DNA from: an uncultured Clostridia bacterium
GTDB lineage: Bacteria > Bacillota > Clostridia > TANB77 > CAG-508
DNA: 39,165 nucleotides
Assembly (NCBI GenBank): GCA_947625665.1
Contig: CANQPF010000007.1
Coordinates: 1-39,165, forward strand
Direction: 5' to 3'
Below, piece by piece: positions 27,044 to 36,935 of the stretch. Within the stretch, counting starts at the first letter, position 1. Each line of letters opens with the position of its first letter. The notes beneath the pieces were generated by a model. That model was not told the origin of the DNA, made no database searches, and saw only the letters and a list, made by a program, of their open reading frames with translations. The position numbers were made by a program, and so were the translations under genes.

Positions 27044-27971
27044 TTAATATTTTGTATTGCTTCCTAATAAATATTTTATCTGTACTTTATCTTGAGCTAT
27101 AACTTTTCTTAAACTGTTAAATCCTTGATTTTTATACAATTGTCCCTCATAGATATCTTTCATAAAATTTATATTTACCAATTGGTTATCATAGCTAACA
27201 AATTCATCCAATCTATTTTTATTAAACTCAATATCATAATCATAAATATTTATACCATTAAATCTTTTTTTATATATCTTAACTCTATTAGTAAAATTAA
27301 TTATATTTGCCTCTTCAAATATAGAAAACTTATTTAATATTTCTTCAGGAAAATCAAAATTTAATATCATATTTACATTAGCTAAACTTTTTCTTTTGTT
27401 ATTTGTTACAGCTACAACAATTCCTTCTTGTTTATACAATTCATTTTGAAGTCTTTTTAATTTAGCAATATGTCTTGTAACAATAATTGTGTTTCTATAA
27501 TTCCTTACAATATTTTTTATATTTCCGAATAGAAATTTCATTTAAATTATTGACTAATATAGCTATTTTCAGATCTTTCTCATCTATATTTATTTTTTTC
27601 AAAATGTATTTTAACGCTTCTGGTGCTAATAAAGAAAATAGAAATTTTCCATCAACAACATCTAAATTTTTACTATACAAATAATTTATGTATTCTTTTT
27701 CTTCTTTTAGCCTTTTACTTAATACTACTTTATTACAATTTGTTCTATTTAATATATCTGTTGTTTTTTTTGCAATTTTCTCTATTGTCTTTTTTCTTCT
27801 TTCGACCTTTCTCCTTTTAGCTACCTTTTGTCCATTTTCTTTAACTATTACTTTTAATTTTGGAATTGAAGATATTTCTATTTTATTTCCATCAATCTCT
27901 ACATAATTAAAAATTCTTCTAATAAATTGATTATATTTATTAGGCTTGTCATTCTCAAAAACATAATACAT
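27044..27971 (-). CDS. Unknown protein, read with a +1 shift at CGG
   Basis: I do not recognise the family. Two overlapping frames (27495-27971 and 27044-27541) join to a 308-residue protein if the C of an in-frame CGG at residue 149 is skipped: LKIAILVNNLNEISI then GNIKNIVRNYRNT. The N-terminal half has a Lys/Arg-rich segment (KRRKVERRKKTIEKIAKKT, about 55-73). Around the junction, alternating hydrophobic strands and helices (AILVNN, TIIVTRH, GIVVAVTNNK, VNMILNFDFP) resemble a Rossmann-like fold, which would be broken without the shift. The downstream frame has an ATG at 27541 but no ribosome binding site. GAGGTGA precedes the ATG at 27971, inside a hairpin. It follows truB by 60 bases. Confidence 0.75.
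27524..27527 (-). other. CGG frameshift site 3 (CGGA, read as glycine)
   Basis: The in-frame context is TCT ATT CGG AAA TAT. Omitting the C gives ATT GGA AAT ATA and enters the frame that stays open for 160 further codons. The zero-frame stop comes nine codons after the CGG. Confidence 0.75.
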
Positions 27972-28018
27972 AAAAAATCACCTCATATACTCTTAATTAA
28001 GTATATGGGTGATTTTTT
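27972..28018 (-). terminator. Terminator-like hairpin that contains the next gene's ribosome binding site
   Basis: AAAAAATCACC-TCATATAC (27972-27990) pairs with GTATATG-GGTGATTTTTT (28001-28018) with a single bulged base and a 10-base loop. On the minus strand it lies between truB and the unknown gene, ends in a run of six T, and the ATG at 27971 follows at once. The AGGTGA binding site for that gene is in the 3' arm of the stem. Confidence 0.75.
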
Positions 28019-28031
28019 GAATTATCACTAA

Positions 28032-28883
28032 TTATATAATTATATCTCGTTTCAATTTATTCTCTTTAATTACGCCTATTCCTATAAACTTACCATTACT
28101 ATAAATCCTATAAGCTTTATCTTCTTTTTCTCTAAAAGTTAATTGAACTCCATTTAAAAAATGTTTCAATCTGTCTTTTGGGAGATCTATCTCTGGGTTT
28201 TCGTTAAATAATTCTTCAATTGTAATAATATGTCTTTCTTTTTCTAACTCTTCCAATGAAAAAGCCTGTTCCAAATTAAATTCTCCCACTTTTTGTCTTT
28301 CCAAGGCTGCCATATAACCAATAGTTCCTAATCTTTTAGCAATATCTTCACATAAACTTCTAATATATGTACCTTTAGAACAACTAACAATGAAATTAAT
28401 AGTTTTTGAATCGTCATTAATTTTTAATAATTTTATATTGTAAATTTCAATTTTTCTAGGTTTTATTTCTACATTTATTCCTTCTCTTGCATATTCATAT
28501 AATTTTTTTCCATTTACTTTTATTGCTGAATAAATAGGTGGTATTTGCTCTTGTTTTCCTATAAAAGTTTTTAACACCTGTTTTATATTATTTTCATCAA
28601 AGATTGCTTTATTCACTTCACATTCTTCAATTATTTTTCCTTCAATATCTGCAGTATCTGTCTTCTTTCCTAATTCCAATGTCACACAATATTCTTTATC
28701 ATGATTAACTAAATATTTAGAACATAAAGTGCCTTTACCAATTAAAAGAGGCAACACACCTGTTGCCATTGGATCTAAGGTACCCGTATGCCCTACTTTT
28801 TCTTTATAAATTTTTCTAACCTTGCTAACTATATCATGTGATGTATAGCCTTTTGGCTTATTAACTATAACTATTCCATCCAT
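28032..28883 (-). CDS. truB: tRNA pseudouridine(55) synthase
   Basis: This 283-residue protein makes pseudouridine 55 in the T loop of tRNAs. The N-terminus DGIVIVNKPKGYTSHDIV and the catalytic D37 in GHTGTLDPMATGVLP are diagnostic. KGTYIRSLCEDIAKRLG is the second conserved TruB motif, and the last 50-60 residues form a PUA-like RNA-binding end. AAAGGAT precedes the ATG. It is the last of the translation genes running rimP to truB, with 33 bases between nrnA and truB. Confidence 0.95.
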   Translation of the reverse strand: MDGIVIVNKPKGYTSHDIVSKVRKIYKEKVGHTGTLDPMATGVLPLLIGKGTLCSKYLVNHDKEYCVTLELGKKTDTADIEGKIIEECEVNKAIFDENNIKQVLKTFIGKQEQIPPIYSAIKVNGKKLYEYAREGINVEIKPRKIEIYNIKLLKINDDSKTINFIVSCSKGTYIRSLCEDIAKRLGTIGYMAALERQKVGEFNLEQAFSLEELEKERHIITIEELFNENPEIDLPKDRLKHFLNGVQLTFREKEDKAYRIYSNGKFIGIGVIKENKLKRDIII

Positions 28884-28916
28884 TTAGTTAGATCCTTTCT
28901 TCGATATCTTTTTTAT

Positions 28917-29936
28917 TTAAAGTGCTTTTTTTGTTTCCTTTATAATTTTATTTTTTACTTGCTCAACATTACCTTTTATAAGACATCCTGCTGCTCTTAC
29001 ATGTCCTCCACCACCAAATAGGTAGCATATATCTGATACATTAACTTTATTTACAGAACGCATTGAAACTTTATATGCATTTTCTTCTTTTTCTCTAATA
29101 AATATTGAAACTTCTACTCCTTCTATACTTCTTCCTATATTTACTAATCCTTCATGATCTCCTGGTTCTGCATTAGCTTCTTCTTCATCTTTAATATTTA
29201 TGTAAGAAAAGGCAATTTGACCATTTTCTAAAAATTCCATTCTTTCTGTTACTTTTCTTGATAGTTCAAAATTAGCCTTGGTTCTGGTTTGTAACACTTT
29301 TGAAGAAATATTTGGTATATCTATTCCTTTTCTTAATAATTCGGCAGCAAATTCAAATGTTTCTGGTGTTACTCCTTGATATTGAAATCCACCTGTATCT
29401 GTTATAATTCCTGTAAGTAAACATGTTCCAATTTCTTTAGTTATATTAATTCCTAAATAAAGGAACATGCTTATTAAAACTTCTGCACAAGCAGGTGCAG
29501 CTGAATTAACATAATTTAAATCAGCAAACATATTATTATTTTCATGATGATCAACAGCTATAGTATTTGCTGCATTTTCAAAATATTCTTTTCCTTCTAA
29601 TCTTTTTAAATCTGAGCAATCTAAAGATATAGCTAAATCATATAGTTCATCTTTTAACTCTTTTTTTATTTCTCCTGTACCAGGTAAAAAGTCAAACAAT
29701 CTTGAATATTCTGGTATATACATTATAGGATCTTTTCCTATTTCTTTTAAAGCATGATATACAGAAAGAGTACTTCCAATAGCATCACCATCAGGTGATT
29801 CATGTGTAAAGATAATTATTTTTTCAGACTTTTTTATCATTTCTTCTATATCTTTTAGAGTCTTATTTTCCTCTACTTCTTCTTGAACTTTCAACCCTAA
29901 AATCTTATTTAAATCTATAGGTTTTAATAAATTCAT
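28917..29936 (-). CDS. nrnA: DHH-family oligoribonuclease / pAp phosphatase (NrnA)
   Basis: The start is taken at 29936, where GGAGG lies 8 bases before an ATG; an ATG five codons further upstream overlaps that site. The 339-residue protein carries the DHH phosphoesterase motifs HESPDGDAIGS, LDCSD, DHHENN and the DHHA1 glycine-rich GGGGHVRAAGC. NrnA degrades short RNA oligomers and dephosphorylates 3'-phosphoadenosine 5'-phosphate, using manganese. It lies between rbfA and truB as in many Firmicutes. Confidence 0.92.
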   Translation of the reverse strand: MNLLKPIDLNKILGLKVQEEVEENKTLKDIEEMIKKSEKIIIFTHESPDGDAIGSTLSVYHALKEIGKDPIMYIPEYSRLFDFLPGTGEIKKELKDELYDLAISLDCSDLKRLEGKEYFENAANTIAVDHHENNNMFADLNYVNSAAPACAEVLISMFLYLGINITKEIGTCLLTGIITDTGGFQYQGVTPETFEFAAELLRKGIDIPNISSKVLQTRTKANFELSRKVTERMEFLENGQIAFSYINIKDEEEANAEPGDHEGLVNIGRSIEGVEVSIFIREKEENAYKVSMRSVNKVNVSDICYLFGGGGHVRAAGCLIKGNVEQVKNKIIKETKKAL

Positions 29937-30003
29937 ATATTTTACCTCCATAAAGTCGTATTTTCTAATTTTTTGGTTAAACTATAACTTTGTTTTTGCT
30001 ATA

Positions 30004-30369
30004 TTATTGCTCTTCTTTTTTTGGCATAATTTCTTTTAATATACTGTCAATTCTTGCTCCGTATTCAATTGAATCATCTAATTCAAATATTAATTCTGGA
30101 GTATTTCTTAAATTTACTCTTTTAGCAAGTTCTGAACGAATAAATCCAGAAGATTTTTTTAATCCGGCTAAAGTATCTCTCACATTCTTAGAATTTAATA
30201 TGCTTACATAAACTTTTGCAAATTTCAAATCTGTTGTTACTTTAACTTTTGTAACACTAATTAAACCTGTTACATTAGGATTTTTTAATTTTTGATCTAT
30301 TATATAACTAAGCTCTTTTCTATATTCTTCATTAATACGACCAAATCTAGCATTATTTTTATTTTGCAT
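30004..30369 (-). CDS. rbfA: Ribosome-binding factor A
   Basis: This 121-residue KH-fold protein helps mature the 30S subunit and the 5' end of 16S rRNA, notably in the cold. The start region RFGRINEEYRKELSYII, the middle VKVTTDLKFAKVYVSIL and FIRSELAKRVNLRNTPELIF match the family throughout, and the length is normal. The start has a weak GGGTG site. It lies 72 bases after infB and 67 bases before nrnA. Confidence 0.94.
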   Translation of the reverse strand: MQNKNNARFGRINEEYRKELSYIIDQKLKNPNVTGLISVTKVKVTTDLKFAKVYVSILNSKNVRDTLAGLKKSSGFIRSELAKRVNLRNTPELIFELDDSIEYGARIDSILKEIMPKKEEQ

Positions 30370-30441
30370 ATAAGTTCACACCCTTATAATGTATTTAGGT
30401 TTTTTATATACAATAAACTAGGTAAACCTATAACCTATGCT

Positions 30442-33186
30442 TTAATGTTTTATTTCTTCCATTACATAAACTTCTATGATATCTCCTTCTTTGACATCAT
30501 TGTAGTTTTCAATTTGCATACCACATTCAAAACCTTTTGTAACTTCTCTAGCATCGTCTTTGAAGCGTTTTAAAGTTGCAAGTTTTCCTTCATGAACAAC
30601 AACATTTTCACGAATAACTCTAACTCCTGCATTTCTTTCAACTTTTCCTGATAATACATAGCATCCTGCAACAGTTCCCACATTTGATATTCTAAATGTT
30701 TCTCTAACTTCTGCATTACCAATAATTTTTTCTTCAAATTTAGGATCTAACATTCCTTTCATAGCTGCCTCTACATCTTCAATAGCTTGATAAATTACAG
30801 AATATTGTTTAATTTCTACTTGGTCCTTTTCAGCTATTTCTTTTGCAACATTATCTGGTCTTACATTAAATGCTATAATTATCGCGTCTGAAACCTTTGC
30901 AAGAGTTACATCTGATTGATTAACAGCTCCAGCCGCAGCATGAATAACTTTAACACGAACTTCTTCGTTAGATAATTTTTCTAATGATTGTTTTACAGCC
31001 TCAACAGAACCTTGAACATCTGCTTTAACAATTAAATTTAATACTTTTAGATTTTCTTCAGCCATCTTACTGAATAAATTATCTAATGTTATCTTGCTCT
31101 GTTCACTAATTTTCTTTTCTCTAGCTTGACGTTTTCTTCTTTCTATCAAATGTTTTGCCATCTTTTCATCTTTTACTTCATAGAATGTATCTCCGCCTTC
31201 TGGTACTTCTGTAAGACCGATAATTGATACTGGTGTTGATGGGCCTGCTGATTTAACTTTTTTACCTTTATCATTTCTCATAGCTCTTATTCTACCTAAA
31301 GATGAACCAACTACGATTGTATCTCCTGTATCTAACTTTCCTCTTTGTACTAATAGTGTTGCAACTGGTCCTCTAGCCTTGTCAAGTCTTGCTTCAATAA
31401 CAACACCTTTAGCTTGTTTTTTAGGATTAGCTTTTAACTCTAATACTTCTGCTTCTAGTAAAACCATTTCTAATAATTGATCAATATTTTGATTCTTCTT
31501 TGCAGAGATTGGAACAAATATAGTATCTCCGCCCCACTCTTCTGGCACTAATTCATAGTTCATTAATTCTTGTTTTACTTTTTCTATATTAGCATCAGGT
31601 AAATCAATTTTATTTATTGCTACTATAATTGGTATTCCAGCTGATTTAGCATGATTTATAGCTTCTACTGTTTGTGGTTTAACACCATCATTAGCAGCAA
31701 CTACTAATATTGCTATATCTGTAATTTGTGCACCTCTAGCACGCATTGCAGTAAATGCTTCATGTCCAGGTGTATCTAAGAAAGTAATTTCTTTATCATC
31801 TATTTTAACTTTATATGCACCAATATGCTGTGTTATTCCTCCTGCTTCTCCTTCAATAACATTAGTTTTCTTAACAGCATCTAATAATGATGTTTTACCA
31901 TGGTCAACGTGACCCATAACAACAACTACTGGTGGTCTAGGTACTAAATCTTCTTCCTTATCTTCTGATTCATCAAATAAAATATCTTCTTCTTTTATTT
32001 CTTCTTTTTTATGAGCTGTAACACCAAATTCTTGTGCTATTATATATGCTGTATCAAAATCTATATCATTATTTAATGTTGCTATTATTCCATTTTCTAA
32101 TAATTTTTTCATTACTTCAGCAGTAGTTTTCTTAAGCTCTGCTGCAAAATCTTTTACTGTAATGATTTCTGGAATTGTTATCTCAGTAAGTTTAAATATT
32201 TTTTGTTTAGTTGTATTTGCTTGATTTTTATTAGGTCTTTTCTTGTTTCTTCTTCCTCTTGCTGTAGTTAAATCATAATAATCTAACATACCTCCATCTT
32301 GATCATTAAACATATTTGATAGTTGATTAGTTTGTTTTAAATTCTTTAATTTTTTCTCATCTATTGCATTATCTCTATTTCTCTTATTTTTTGTCCTTTT
32401 ACTTCTATTATCATCATAACGGTTATTATTATTGGCTTTTTGTTTTTCCATAGCTCTATTATAGTCTTTAACACTCTCTTTTTCAACTATATCAGCAGAC
32501 ATGATATCTTTTATATTTCTATCAATTCCTTTTTCATCTAATGGTTTTCTGTTTCCAAAGTTTTTACCAGCATTATTATTTTTATTATAATTATTATATC
32601 GAGGATTACTGTTATTATTATTTGCATTATTATTAAACCTATTTCTATTATTATAGGCATTATTTTGATTATTATTAACTTTTTGTGTTTCTTGTTGTTT
32701 TGGTTTTTCTACAACTTTTTCTACTGTCTGTTTTGGTTTCACTTCTTTTTCTATTGCCTTTCTGTTTTCTTCTTTCTTCTCTTCTTTTTTGTTAAGCCCA
32801 AAAAGCTCACTAACAGACATTGGCTTTGCTGTTTTATTTCTATAAACAATGTTAAAATCCTTATTTCCTTTTCTTTCTACAAAACCAATGTTATTTCTTT
32901 TATCTTCTTTTTTTTGCGCTCTTTCTTGCTTCTTTGCTTGATCGTTATTTGCAATAATAACTTCTCTTCTTATAATAACTGGTTGCTTTTCTTCTTGTTT
33001 AGGTGCTTTTCCTTTTTTCTTTTCCTTTTGATTACTATTTTTCTTGATATACTGTTCAATAGCTTTTACATCCTTATCCTCAATATTACTTAAATGACTT
33101 TTAGCTTCAATTTTTAATTTGCTCGCTATATCCATTACCTCTTTACTGGTTAAATTTAGTTCTTTGGCTATTTCATATACTTTCAT
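30442..33186 (-). CDS. infB: Translation initiation factor IF-2
   Basis: The start is taken at the ATG at 33186 ([17 protein letters not shown], the usual IF-2 N-terminus), just after the ylxQ stop; an in-frame start six codons upstream is unlikely. The 914-residue protein has an N-terminal IF2N domain, a long Lys/Glu then Asn-rich linker (about 45-325), a second IF2N domain (about 345-390) and the GTPase domain: G1 GHVDHGKTS (about 425), G2 [10 protein letters not shown]3 [15 protein letters not shown] and G4 NKID, followed by the beta-barrel and C-terminal initiator tRNA-binding domains. It places fMet-tRNA on the 30S subunit. The Asn-rich linker is notable and fits the AT-rich genome. Confidence 0.96.
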   Translation of the reverse strand: MKVYEIAKELNLTSKEVMDIASKLKIEAKSHLSNIEDKDVKAIEQYIKKNSNQKEKKKGKAPKQEEKQPVIIRREVIIANNDQAKKQERAQKKEDKRNNIGFVERKGNKDFNIVYRNKTAKPMSVSELFGLNKKEEKKEENRKAIEKEVKPKQTVEKVVEKPKQQETQKVNNNQNNAYNNRNRFNNNANNNNSNPRYNNYNKNNNAGKNFGNRKPLDEKGIDRNIKDIMSADIVEKESVKDYNRAMEKQKANNNNRYDDNRSKRTKNKRNRDNAIDEKKLKNLKQTNQLSNMFNDQDGGMLDYYDLTTARGRRNKKRPNKNQANTTKQKIFKLTEITIPEIITVKDFAAELKKTTAEVMKKLLENGIIATLNNDIDFDTAYIIAQEFGVTAHKKEEIKEEDILFDESEDKEEDLVPRPPVVVVMGHVDHGKTSLLDAVKKTNVIEGEAGGITQHIGAYKVKIDDKEITFLDTPGHEAFTAMRARGAQITDIAILVVAANDGVKPQTVEAINHAKSAGIPIIVAINKIDLPDANIEKVKQELMNYELVPEEWGGDTIFVPISAKKNQNIDQLLEMVLLEAEVLELKANPKKQAKGVVIEARLDKARGPVATLLVQRGKLDTGDTIVVGSSLGRIRAMRNDKGKKVKSAGPSTPVSIIGLTEVPEGGDTFYEVKDEKMAKHLIERRKRQAREKKISEQSKITLDNLFSKMAEENLKVLNLIVKADVQGSVEAVKQSLEKLSNEEVRVKVIHAAAGAVNQSDVTLAKVSDAIIIAFNVRPDNVAKEIAEKDQVEIKQYSVIYQAIEDVEAAMKGMLDPKFEEKIIGNAEVRETFRISNVGTVAGCYVLSGKVERNAGVRVIRENVVVHEGKLATLKRFKDDAREVTKGFECGMQIENYNDVKEGDIIEVYVMEEIKH

Positions 33187-33187
33187 T

Positions 33188-33505
33188 TTACCCAATAATA
33201 TCACCCCCGTTATATTTATCTTGAATTCCTTTCACCATATTTACATCTTTTATTCCTATAATAGCTTTGTTTGCCTTTCCAATAGCTTTACTCAATTCAT
33301 CTATACTTCCATCTATAATTATTGGTATATGATACATATTACAAATCTTTTTAAATTTGCTTTTTGTCCTTTCAGAACTGTCTTCAGCCACAATAACTAA
33401 TTTCACTTTTTCTCTTTTTATATCTTCTTCAACACTATCCGCTCCAAAGCATATCTTTCTTGCTCTTGCAGCCAGCCCAATTATTCCAATTATTTTACTA
33501 ATCAA
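33188..33505 (-). CDS. ylxQ: L7Ae-family ribosomal protein (YlxQ)
   Basis: This 105-residue L7Ae/L30e/S12e-type protein has the motif [18 protein letters not shown] near its start and [16 protein letters not shown] in the middle, both typical of YlxQ, a kink-turn RNA-binding protein. The start codon is TTG at 33505; it overlaps the end of ylxR by 8 bases and has GAGGTG about 8 bases upstream. It lies in the usual place between ylxR and infB. Confidence 0.88.
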   Translation of the reverse strand: MISKIIGIIGLAARARKICFGADSVEEDIKREKVKLVIVAEDSSERTKSKFKKICNMYHIPIIIDGSIDELSKAIGKANKAIIGIKDVNMVKGIQDKYNGGDIIG

Positions 33506-33755
33506 ACATTACACCTCTTAATTTATCATAAATTTCTTCTGATATTTCAGTTTTAAAAACTTTATTTAATCTCTTACTTTTTATCAATTTTTCTAAACAA
33601 TCTTCACTATTACATATATATGCCCCTCTACCATCTTGTTTTCCTGTTTTATCAATGCTTATCTCATTATTTTTATTTTTAACAATTCTTATTAATTCAT
33701 TTTTGTCTTTTTTTTGGTTACATCCCATACAAGTTCTAATTACTTGTTTTTTCAT
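33498..33755 (-). CDS. ylxR: YlxR family RNA-binding protein
   Basis: At 85 residues this is a normal YlxR protein, with RTCMGCNQKKDKNELIRIV at the start and GRGAYICN in the middle. The two cysteines of CMGC and those of the ICNSEDC segment are present. YlxR is a nucleic-acid-binding protein between nusA and infB; it has been reported to bind the RNase P RNA or act as a nucleoid regulator in some species. AAGGTGG precedes the ATG. It lies 14 bases after nusA. Confidence 0.92.
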   Translation of the reverse strand: MKKQVIRTCMGCNQKKDKNELIRIVKNKNNEISIDKTGKQDGRGAYICNSEDCLEKLIKSKRLNKVFKTEISEEIYDKLRGVMFD

Positions 33756-33769
33756 AGTAACACCACCTT

Positions 33770-34894
33770 TTATTCTTCAGTCTCTTCTTTATTTCCAGTA
33801 TCATCAATAGCTTCTTCTTGCTCCTCTTTACTCGCATTTTCTAACATTTCTCTAAATTGAGTTTCAGATTTTATATCTATTTTCCATCCTGTTAATTTTA
33901 CAGCTAATCTAACATTTTGACCTGCTTTTCCTATTGCTAATGATAATTGGTCGTCTGGTACAATTACTTGAGCAAATTTCTCTTCCTCTTTTATATCAAC
34001 CGCTAATATTTTAGCAGGTAATAAAGCTGAAACAATGTATACTGAAGGATCTTCATCCCATTCTATAACATCTATTTTTTCTCCATTTAGTTCATTTATA
34101 ATATTTTGAATTCTAACTCCTTTTTGACCAACACATGAACCTACTGGGTCTATATTTGGATCTGGAGAATAAACGGCAACTTTACTTCTATTTCCTGGAT
34201 CTCTAGATACGCTCTTTATTTCTATAACACCTTCATAAATTTCTGGTATTTCAAACTCTAATAATTTTCTTACAAAATCAGGATTACTTCTAGACACAAT
34301 TACTTGAGGTGCACCTTTTGCTCCTCTTTCAACATCAAGAACATATCCTTTTATTTTATCATTTACATGGTATGATTCTGTTGGTATTTGTTCCTTTAAA
34401 GGCATAACTCCTTCAAGTTTTCCTAAATCCATTATAACCGCATTTCCATCTGCTTTCTGGATTAACCCTGAAACTATTTCTCCTTTACGATCATTGAATT
34501 CTGAAAATAGAATATCTCGTTCAGCTTCTCTTAATTTTTGTACTATTACTTGTTTAGCTGTTTGAGCTGCAATACGGCCAAATTCTTTTGGTATTATTTC
34601 AACTTCTACTGTATCTCCTTCTTTTGCATCAGGATTAATTTTTTTTGCATCTTTGATACTTATATCTGTATTTTCATCTTCAATCTTTTCTTTTACTTCC
34701 TTAACTGAATATACATGAGTTGCACCCGTTTTGCGGTCTATATGTACATCCACATTTTCTGCTTCAAAGTTCTTTTTATAAGCTGTAATTAAAGCTGTAT
34801 CTATAGCTTCTAAAAGGTATTCTTTCTTTATACCTTTTTCCTTCTCTAATTCATCCAATGCTAAAATTAATCCCTTATTATCAATTGCTTCCAT
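33770..34894 (-). CDS. nusA: Transcription termination/antitermination factor NusA
   Basis: The start is taken at the ATG at 34894 (MEAIDNKGLILALDELEKEK), because the GGAGG site is 9 bases before it; an ATG seven codons upstream would overlap that site and the end of rimP. The 374-residue protein has the NusA N-terminal RNA-polymerase-binding domain, an S1 domain (IVSGLIQKADGNAVIMDLG), and two KH domains (GSCVGQKGVRIQNIINEL and SLAIGKAGQNVRLAVKLTG). It lacks the extra C-terminal repeats of E. coli NusA, as usual in Firmicutes, and ends in an acidic tail. It follows rimP by five bases. Confidence 0.95.
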   Translation of the reverse strand: MEAIDNKGLILALDELEKEKGIKKEYLLEAIDTALITAYKKNFEAENVDVHIDRKTGATHVYSVKEVKEKIEDENTDISIKDAKKINPDAKEGDTVEVEIIPKEFGRIAAQTAKQVIVQKLREAERDILFSEFNDRKGEIVSGLIQKADGNAVIMDLGKLEGVMPLKEQIPTESYHVNDKIKGYVLDVERGAKGAPQVIVSRSNPDFVRKLLEFEIPEIYEGVIEIKSVSRDPGNRSKVAVYSPDPNIDPVGSCVGQKGVRIQNIINELNGEKIDVIEWDEDPSVYIVSALLPAKILAVDIKEEEKFAQVIVPDDQLSLAIGKAGQNVRLAVKLTGWKIDIKSETQFREMLENASKEEQEEAIDDTGNKEETEE

Positions 34895-34899
34895 TTTTC

Positions 34900-35367
34900 T
34901 TATTCCTCCTTCCAATGGTATATTGTTTTACCATTTGCAATATTTGCTATTTGTATATTTATATTTTTTCCATTTTGTTCAATAGTTATTTCTTGTTTAT
35001 TAACCTTTGTTAAAATACCTTGCACTTCTTTGCTGCCATTTTCATCTTTCTGAAATAATTTTACTTTAATTTCTTTACCTATTGCTTTTTGATAATGTTC
35101 AATTTTTCTTAAATTTTTTTCAATTCCTGTTGAAGATACCTCTAAAAAATATTGATCTTTTATTATATCTTCCTCATCTAATATTGGATTAACTATATCG
35201 TTAATCTTTTCACAATCTTGAATATCAATAGGACCATTTTCTTTTTCAATGAATATTTTTAAATAATGTTCTTTCCCTTCTTTTACATATTCAACATCAT
35301 ATAGTTTATAGTGATTCTCTTCGATTGGTTTAATAATTAAATTTTCTACTTTTTCCTCAATCTTCAC
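34900..35367 (-). CDS. rimP: Ribosome maturation factor RimP
   Basis: This 155-residue protein opens the nusA-infB operon, its usual place. It has the RimP N-terminal domain (YDVEYVKEGKEHYLKIFIEK, then QDCEKINDIVNPILDEED, with SSTGIEKNLR near residue 85) and the SH3-like C-terminal domain. It acts in 30S subunit assembly. The start codon is GTG at 35367, 10 bases after GGGAGGAAG. A terminator-like hairpin lies about 60 bases upstream and separates it from the glycosyltransferase gene. Confidence 0.93.
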   Translation of the reverse strand: MKIEEKVENLIIKPIEENHYKLYDVEYVKEGKEHYLKIFIEKENGPIDIQDCEKINDIVNPILDEEDIIKDQYFLEVSSTGIEKNLRKIEHYQKAIGKEIKVKLFQKDENGSKEVQGILTKVNKQEITIEQNGKNINIQIANIANGKTIYHWKEE

Positions 35368-35424
35368 TAATCTACTTCCTCCCTAATTTTGATTAAATTA
35401 ATAAAATTTATTTTTCTCAAAATT

Positions 35425-35451
35425 GAAGAGTGGGATTTGTTCCCACTCTTC
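35425..35451 (-). terminator. Terminator after the glycosyltransferase gene
   Basis: GAAGAGTGGGA (35425-35435) pairs perfectly with TCCCACTCTTC (35441-35451) around a five-base loop. On the minus strand it follows the stop at 35508 and is trailed by AATTTTGAG. It is one of the most GC-rich spots of this AT-rich region. Confidence 0.75.
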
Positions 35452-35507
35452 TGTTTCGTTTTATGCATATATATTATATACTCTTTTTATTTAAATTGCA
35501 AGCTTTT

Positions 35508-36767
35508 TTATGATATTTTTTCAACTACATCTGCTGTTTCTGAAACTTCTGCAATCTTTATATCTCTAACATGGTCGATTTTCTCCCATGTAGTTGTTCT
35601 TTTAAATAAACATTTAAAGTTTATTACTAACCAAGATCCCATGAATGCTGGATAACATATTAATCCTTTAATCATTGGCTTTATTGGTCTTCTATCAAGT
35701 GCCATTACTATTACTGCTGTTCCGATTGGAAGTAAGAATGTTGGTAATAAATACATTGCAACATTATATATCAATTCAGCATTTGTCATTCCATCTCCTG
35801 CATACATTAAAAAGTTTGTTGCTAATATTACTAATGTTAGAATAAACATTGGAATACTTCCTACTATATATAATAATCCGTCAAAATTCATCATTGTTTT
35901 ATTTTCTTTAGCTGCAGTTGCTAATTGTTTAGTATATTTTGTTATACATTGCATATGTCCTACTGTCCATCTGCTTCTTTGTGACCATGATTGTTTAAAT
36001 CCAACAGGTTGTTCATCATATACTATAGCATCTGTTGCCCAACCTAATCTTTTTCCTTTTATAATTCTTTGTAATGAAAACTCTATATCTTCTGTTAAAG
36101 TTTGAGTTTCCCATCCATTTGGTTTTACTACGTCAAATTTTACCATGAATCCAGTTCCATTAAGTAATGGTGATAATCCAAGATTATATCTTGCTAAGTG
36201 ATAAAATCTGTGCATTGTCCAATAGAAGATTGCATATCCTGCTGTTATCCAGTTGTCTGTTGGGTTTTTAATATCTCTATATCCTTGAACAACATCTTCA
36301 CCTTGACATAATTTTTTGTTCATATTTTTTATAAAATCTTTATCTACTATATTATCTGCATCAAATACAAAGAATGCATCATAATCTGCGTCTTCTTTTA
36401 TTTTTTGTTGTAAAAACCAATTTAGTGCATATCCTTTTGTTTTCTTTGTAGGGTCAAATCTTTGATATACTATAGCTCCTGCATCTTTTGCTATTTGTGC
36501 TGTATTATCTGTGCAGTTATCAGCTATTACATATATATCGTATAAGTTTTTATCATAAGTCTGATTTTTTAAACTTTCTATAAGATTTGCAACTACTGCT
36601 TCTTCATTATGTGCTGGTATTATTGCCATAAATTTGTGATTTTTATTTACTTTTAGTGGTTTATCTTTTAATTTAACTAATGAGCATAAACTTACCATTA
36701 TTTGATATAGCCAGAATATGGTTAATGTCCACACCAAAGCTTCTCTAATAATATATAAATACTCCAT
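35508..36767 (-). CDS. Family 2 glycosyltransferase, membrane-bound
   Basis: This 419-residue protein is a processive-type GT2 enzyme. A TM helix at about 10-28 precedes the catalytic domain: IIPAHNEEAVVANLIESL, VIADNCTDNTAQIAKDAG, the DxD-like FDADNIVDKDF, the TEDIEFSLQ acidic motif and QRSRWTVGHM (the QxxRW motif that binds the growing polysaccharide). Two or three TM helices follow at about 295-320 and 330-385. The plan is that of cellulose/poly-N-acetylglucosamine/hyaluronan synthases and related wall or capsule enzymes. AGAGAGGT precedes the ATG. It stands alone between a terminator and the long coiled-coil gene. The sugar cannot be inferred. Confidence 0.88.
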   Translation of the reverse strand: MEYLYIIREALVWTLTIFWLYQIMVSLCSLVKLKDKPLKVNKNHKFMAIIPAHNEEAVVANLIESLKNQTYDKNLYDIYVIADNCTDNTAQIAKDAGAIVYQRFDPTKKTKGYALNWFLQQKIKEDADYDAFFVFDADNIVDKDFIKNMNKKLCQGEDVVQGYRDIKNPTDNWITAGYAIFYWTMHRFYHLARYNLGLSPLLNGTGFMVKFDVVKPNGWETQTLTEDIEFSLQRIIKGKRLGWATDAIVYDEQPVGFKQSWSQRSRWTVGHMQCITKYTKQLATAAKENKTMMNFDGLLYIVGSIPMFILTLVILATNFLMYAGDGMTNAELIYNVAMYLLPTFLLPIGTAVIVMALDRRPIKPMIKGLICYPAFMGSWLVINFKCLFKRTTTWEKIDHVRDIKIAEVSETADVVEKIS

Positions 36768-36935
36768 CGTTTGTTACCTCTCTTTTTTTCTAATCTTTGT
36801 TTTATTTGTAGCTCCGTATTTTTAGCCCTCAATTTTATTATACTATTTTTTTTGGTAATTTGCAACTTTTTTAACTTATTTTTCCTATTTTTTTATAATA
36901 TAAAATTTTTCCTATTTTATCATGTTTTATACGGC

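Noticed and set aside
27044..27541. Independent gene starting at the ATG at 27541
   Set aside because: There is no Shine-Dalgarno site, it overlaps the upstream frame by 47 bases, and its first five residues lie before the CGG joint. It is better read as the second part of one gene.
32580..32690. AAT/ATT-rich simple repeat in infB
   Set aside because: It encodes the Asn-rich linker of IF-2 and stays in frame; composition bias explains it.
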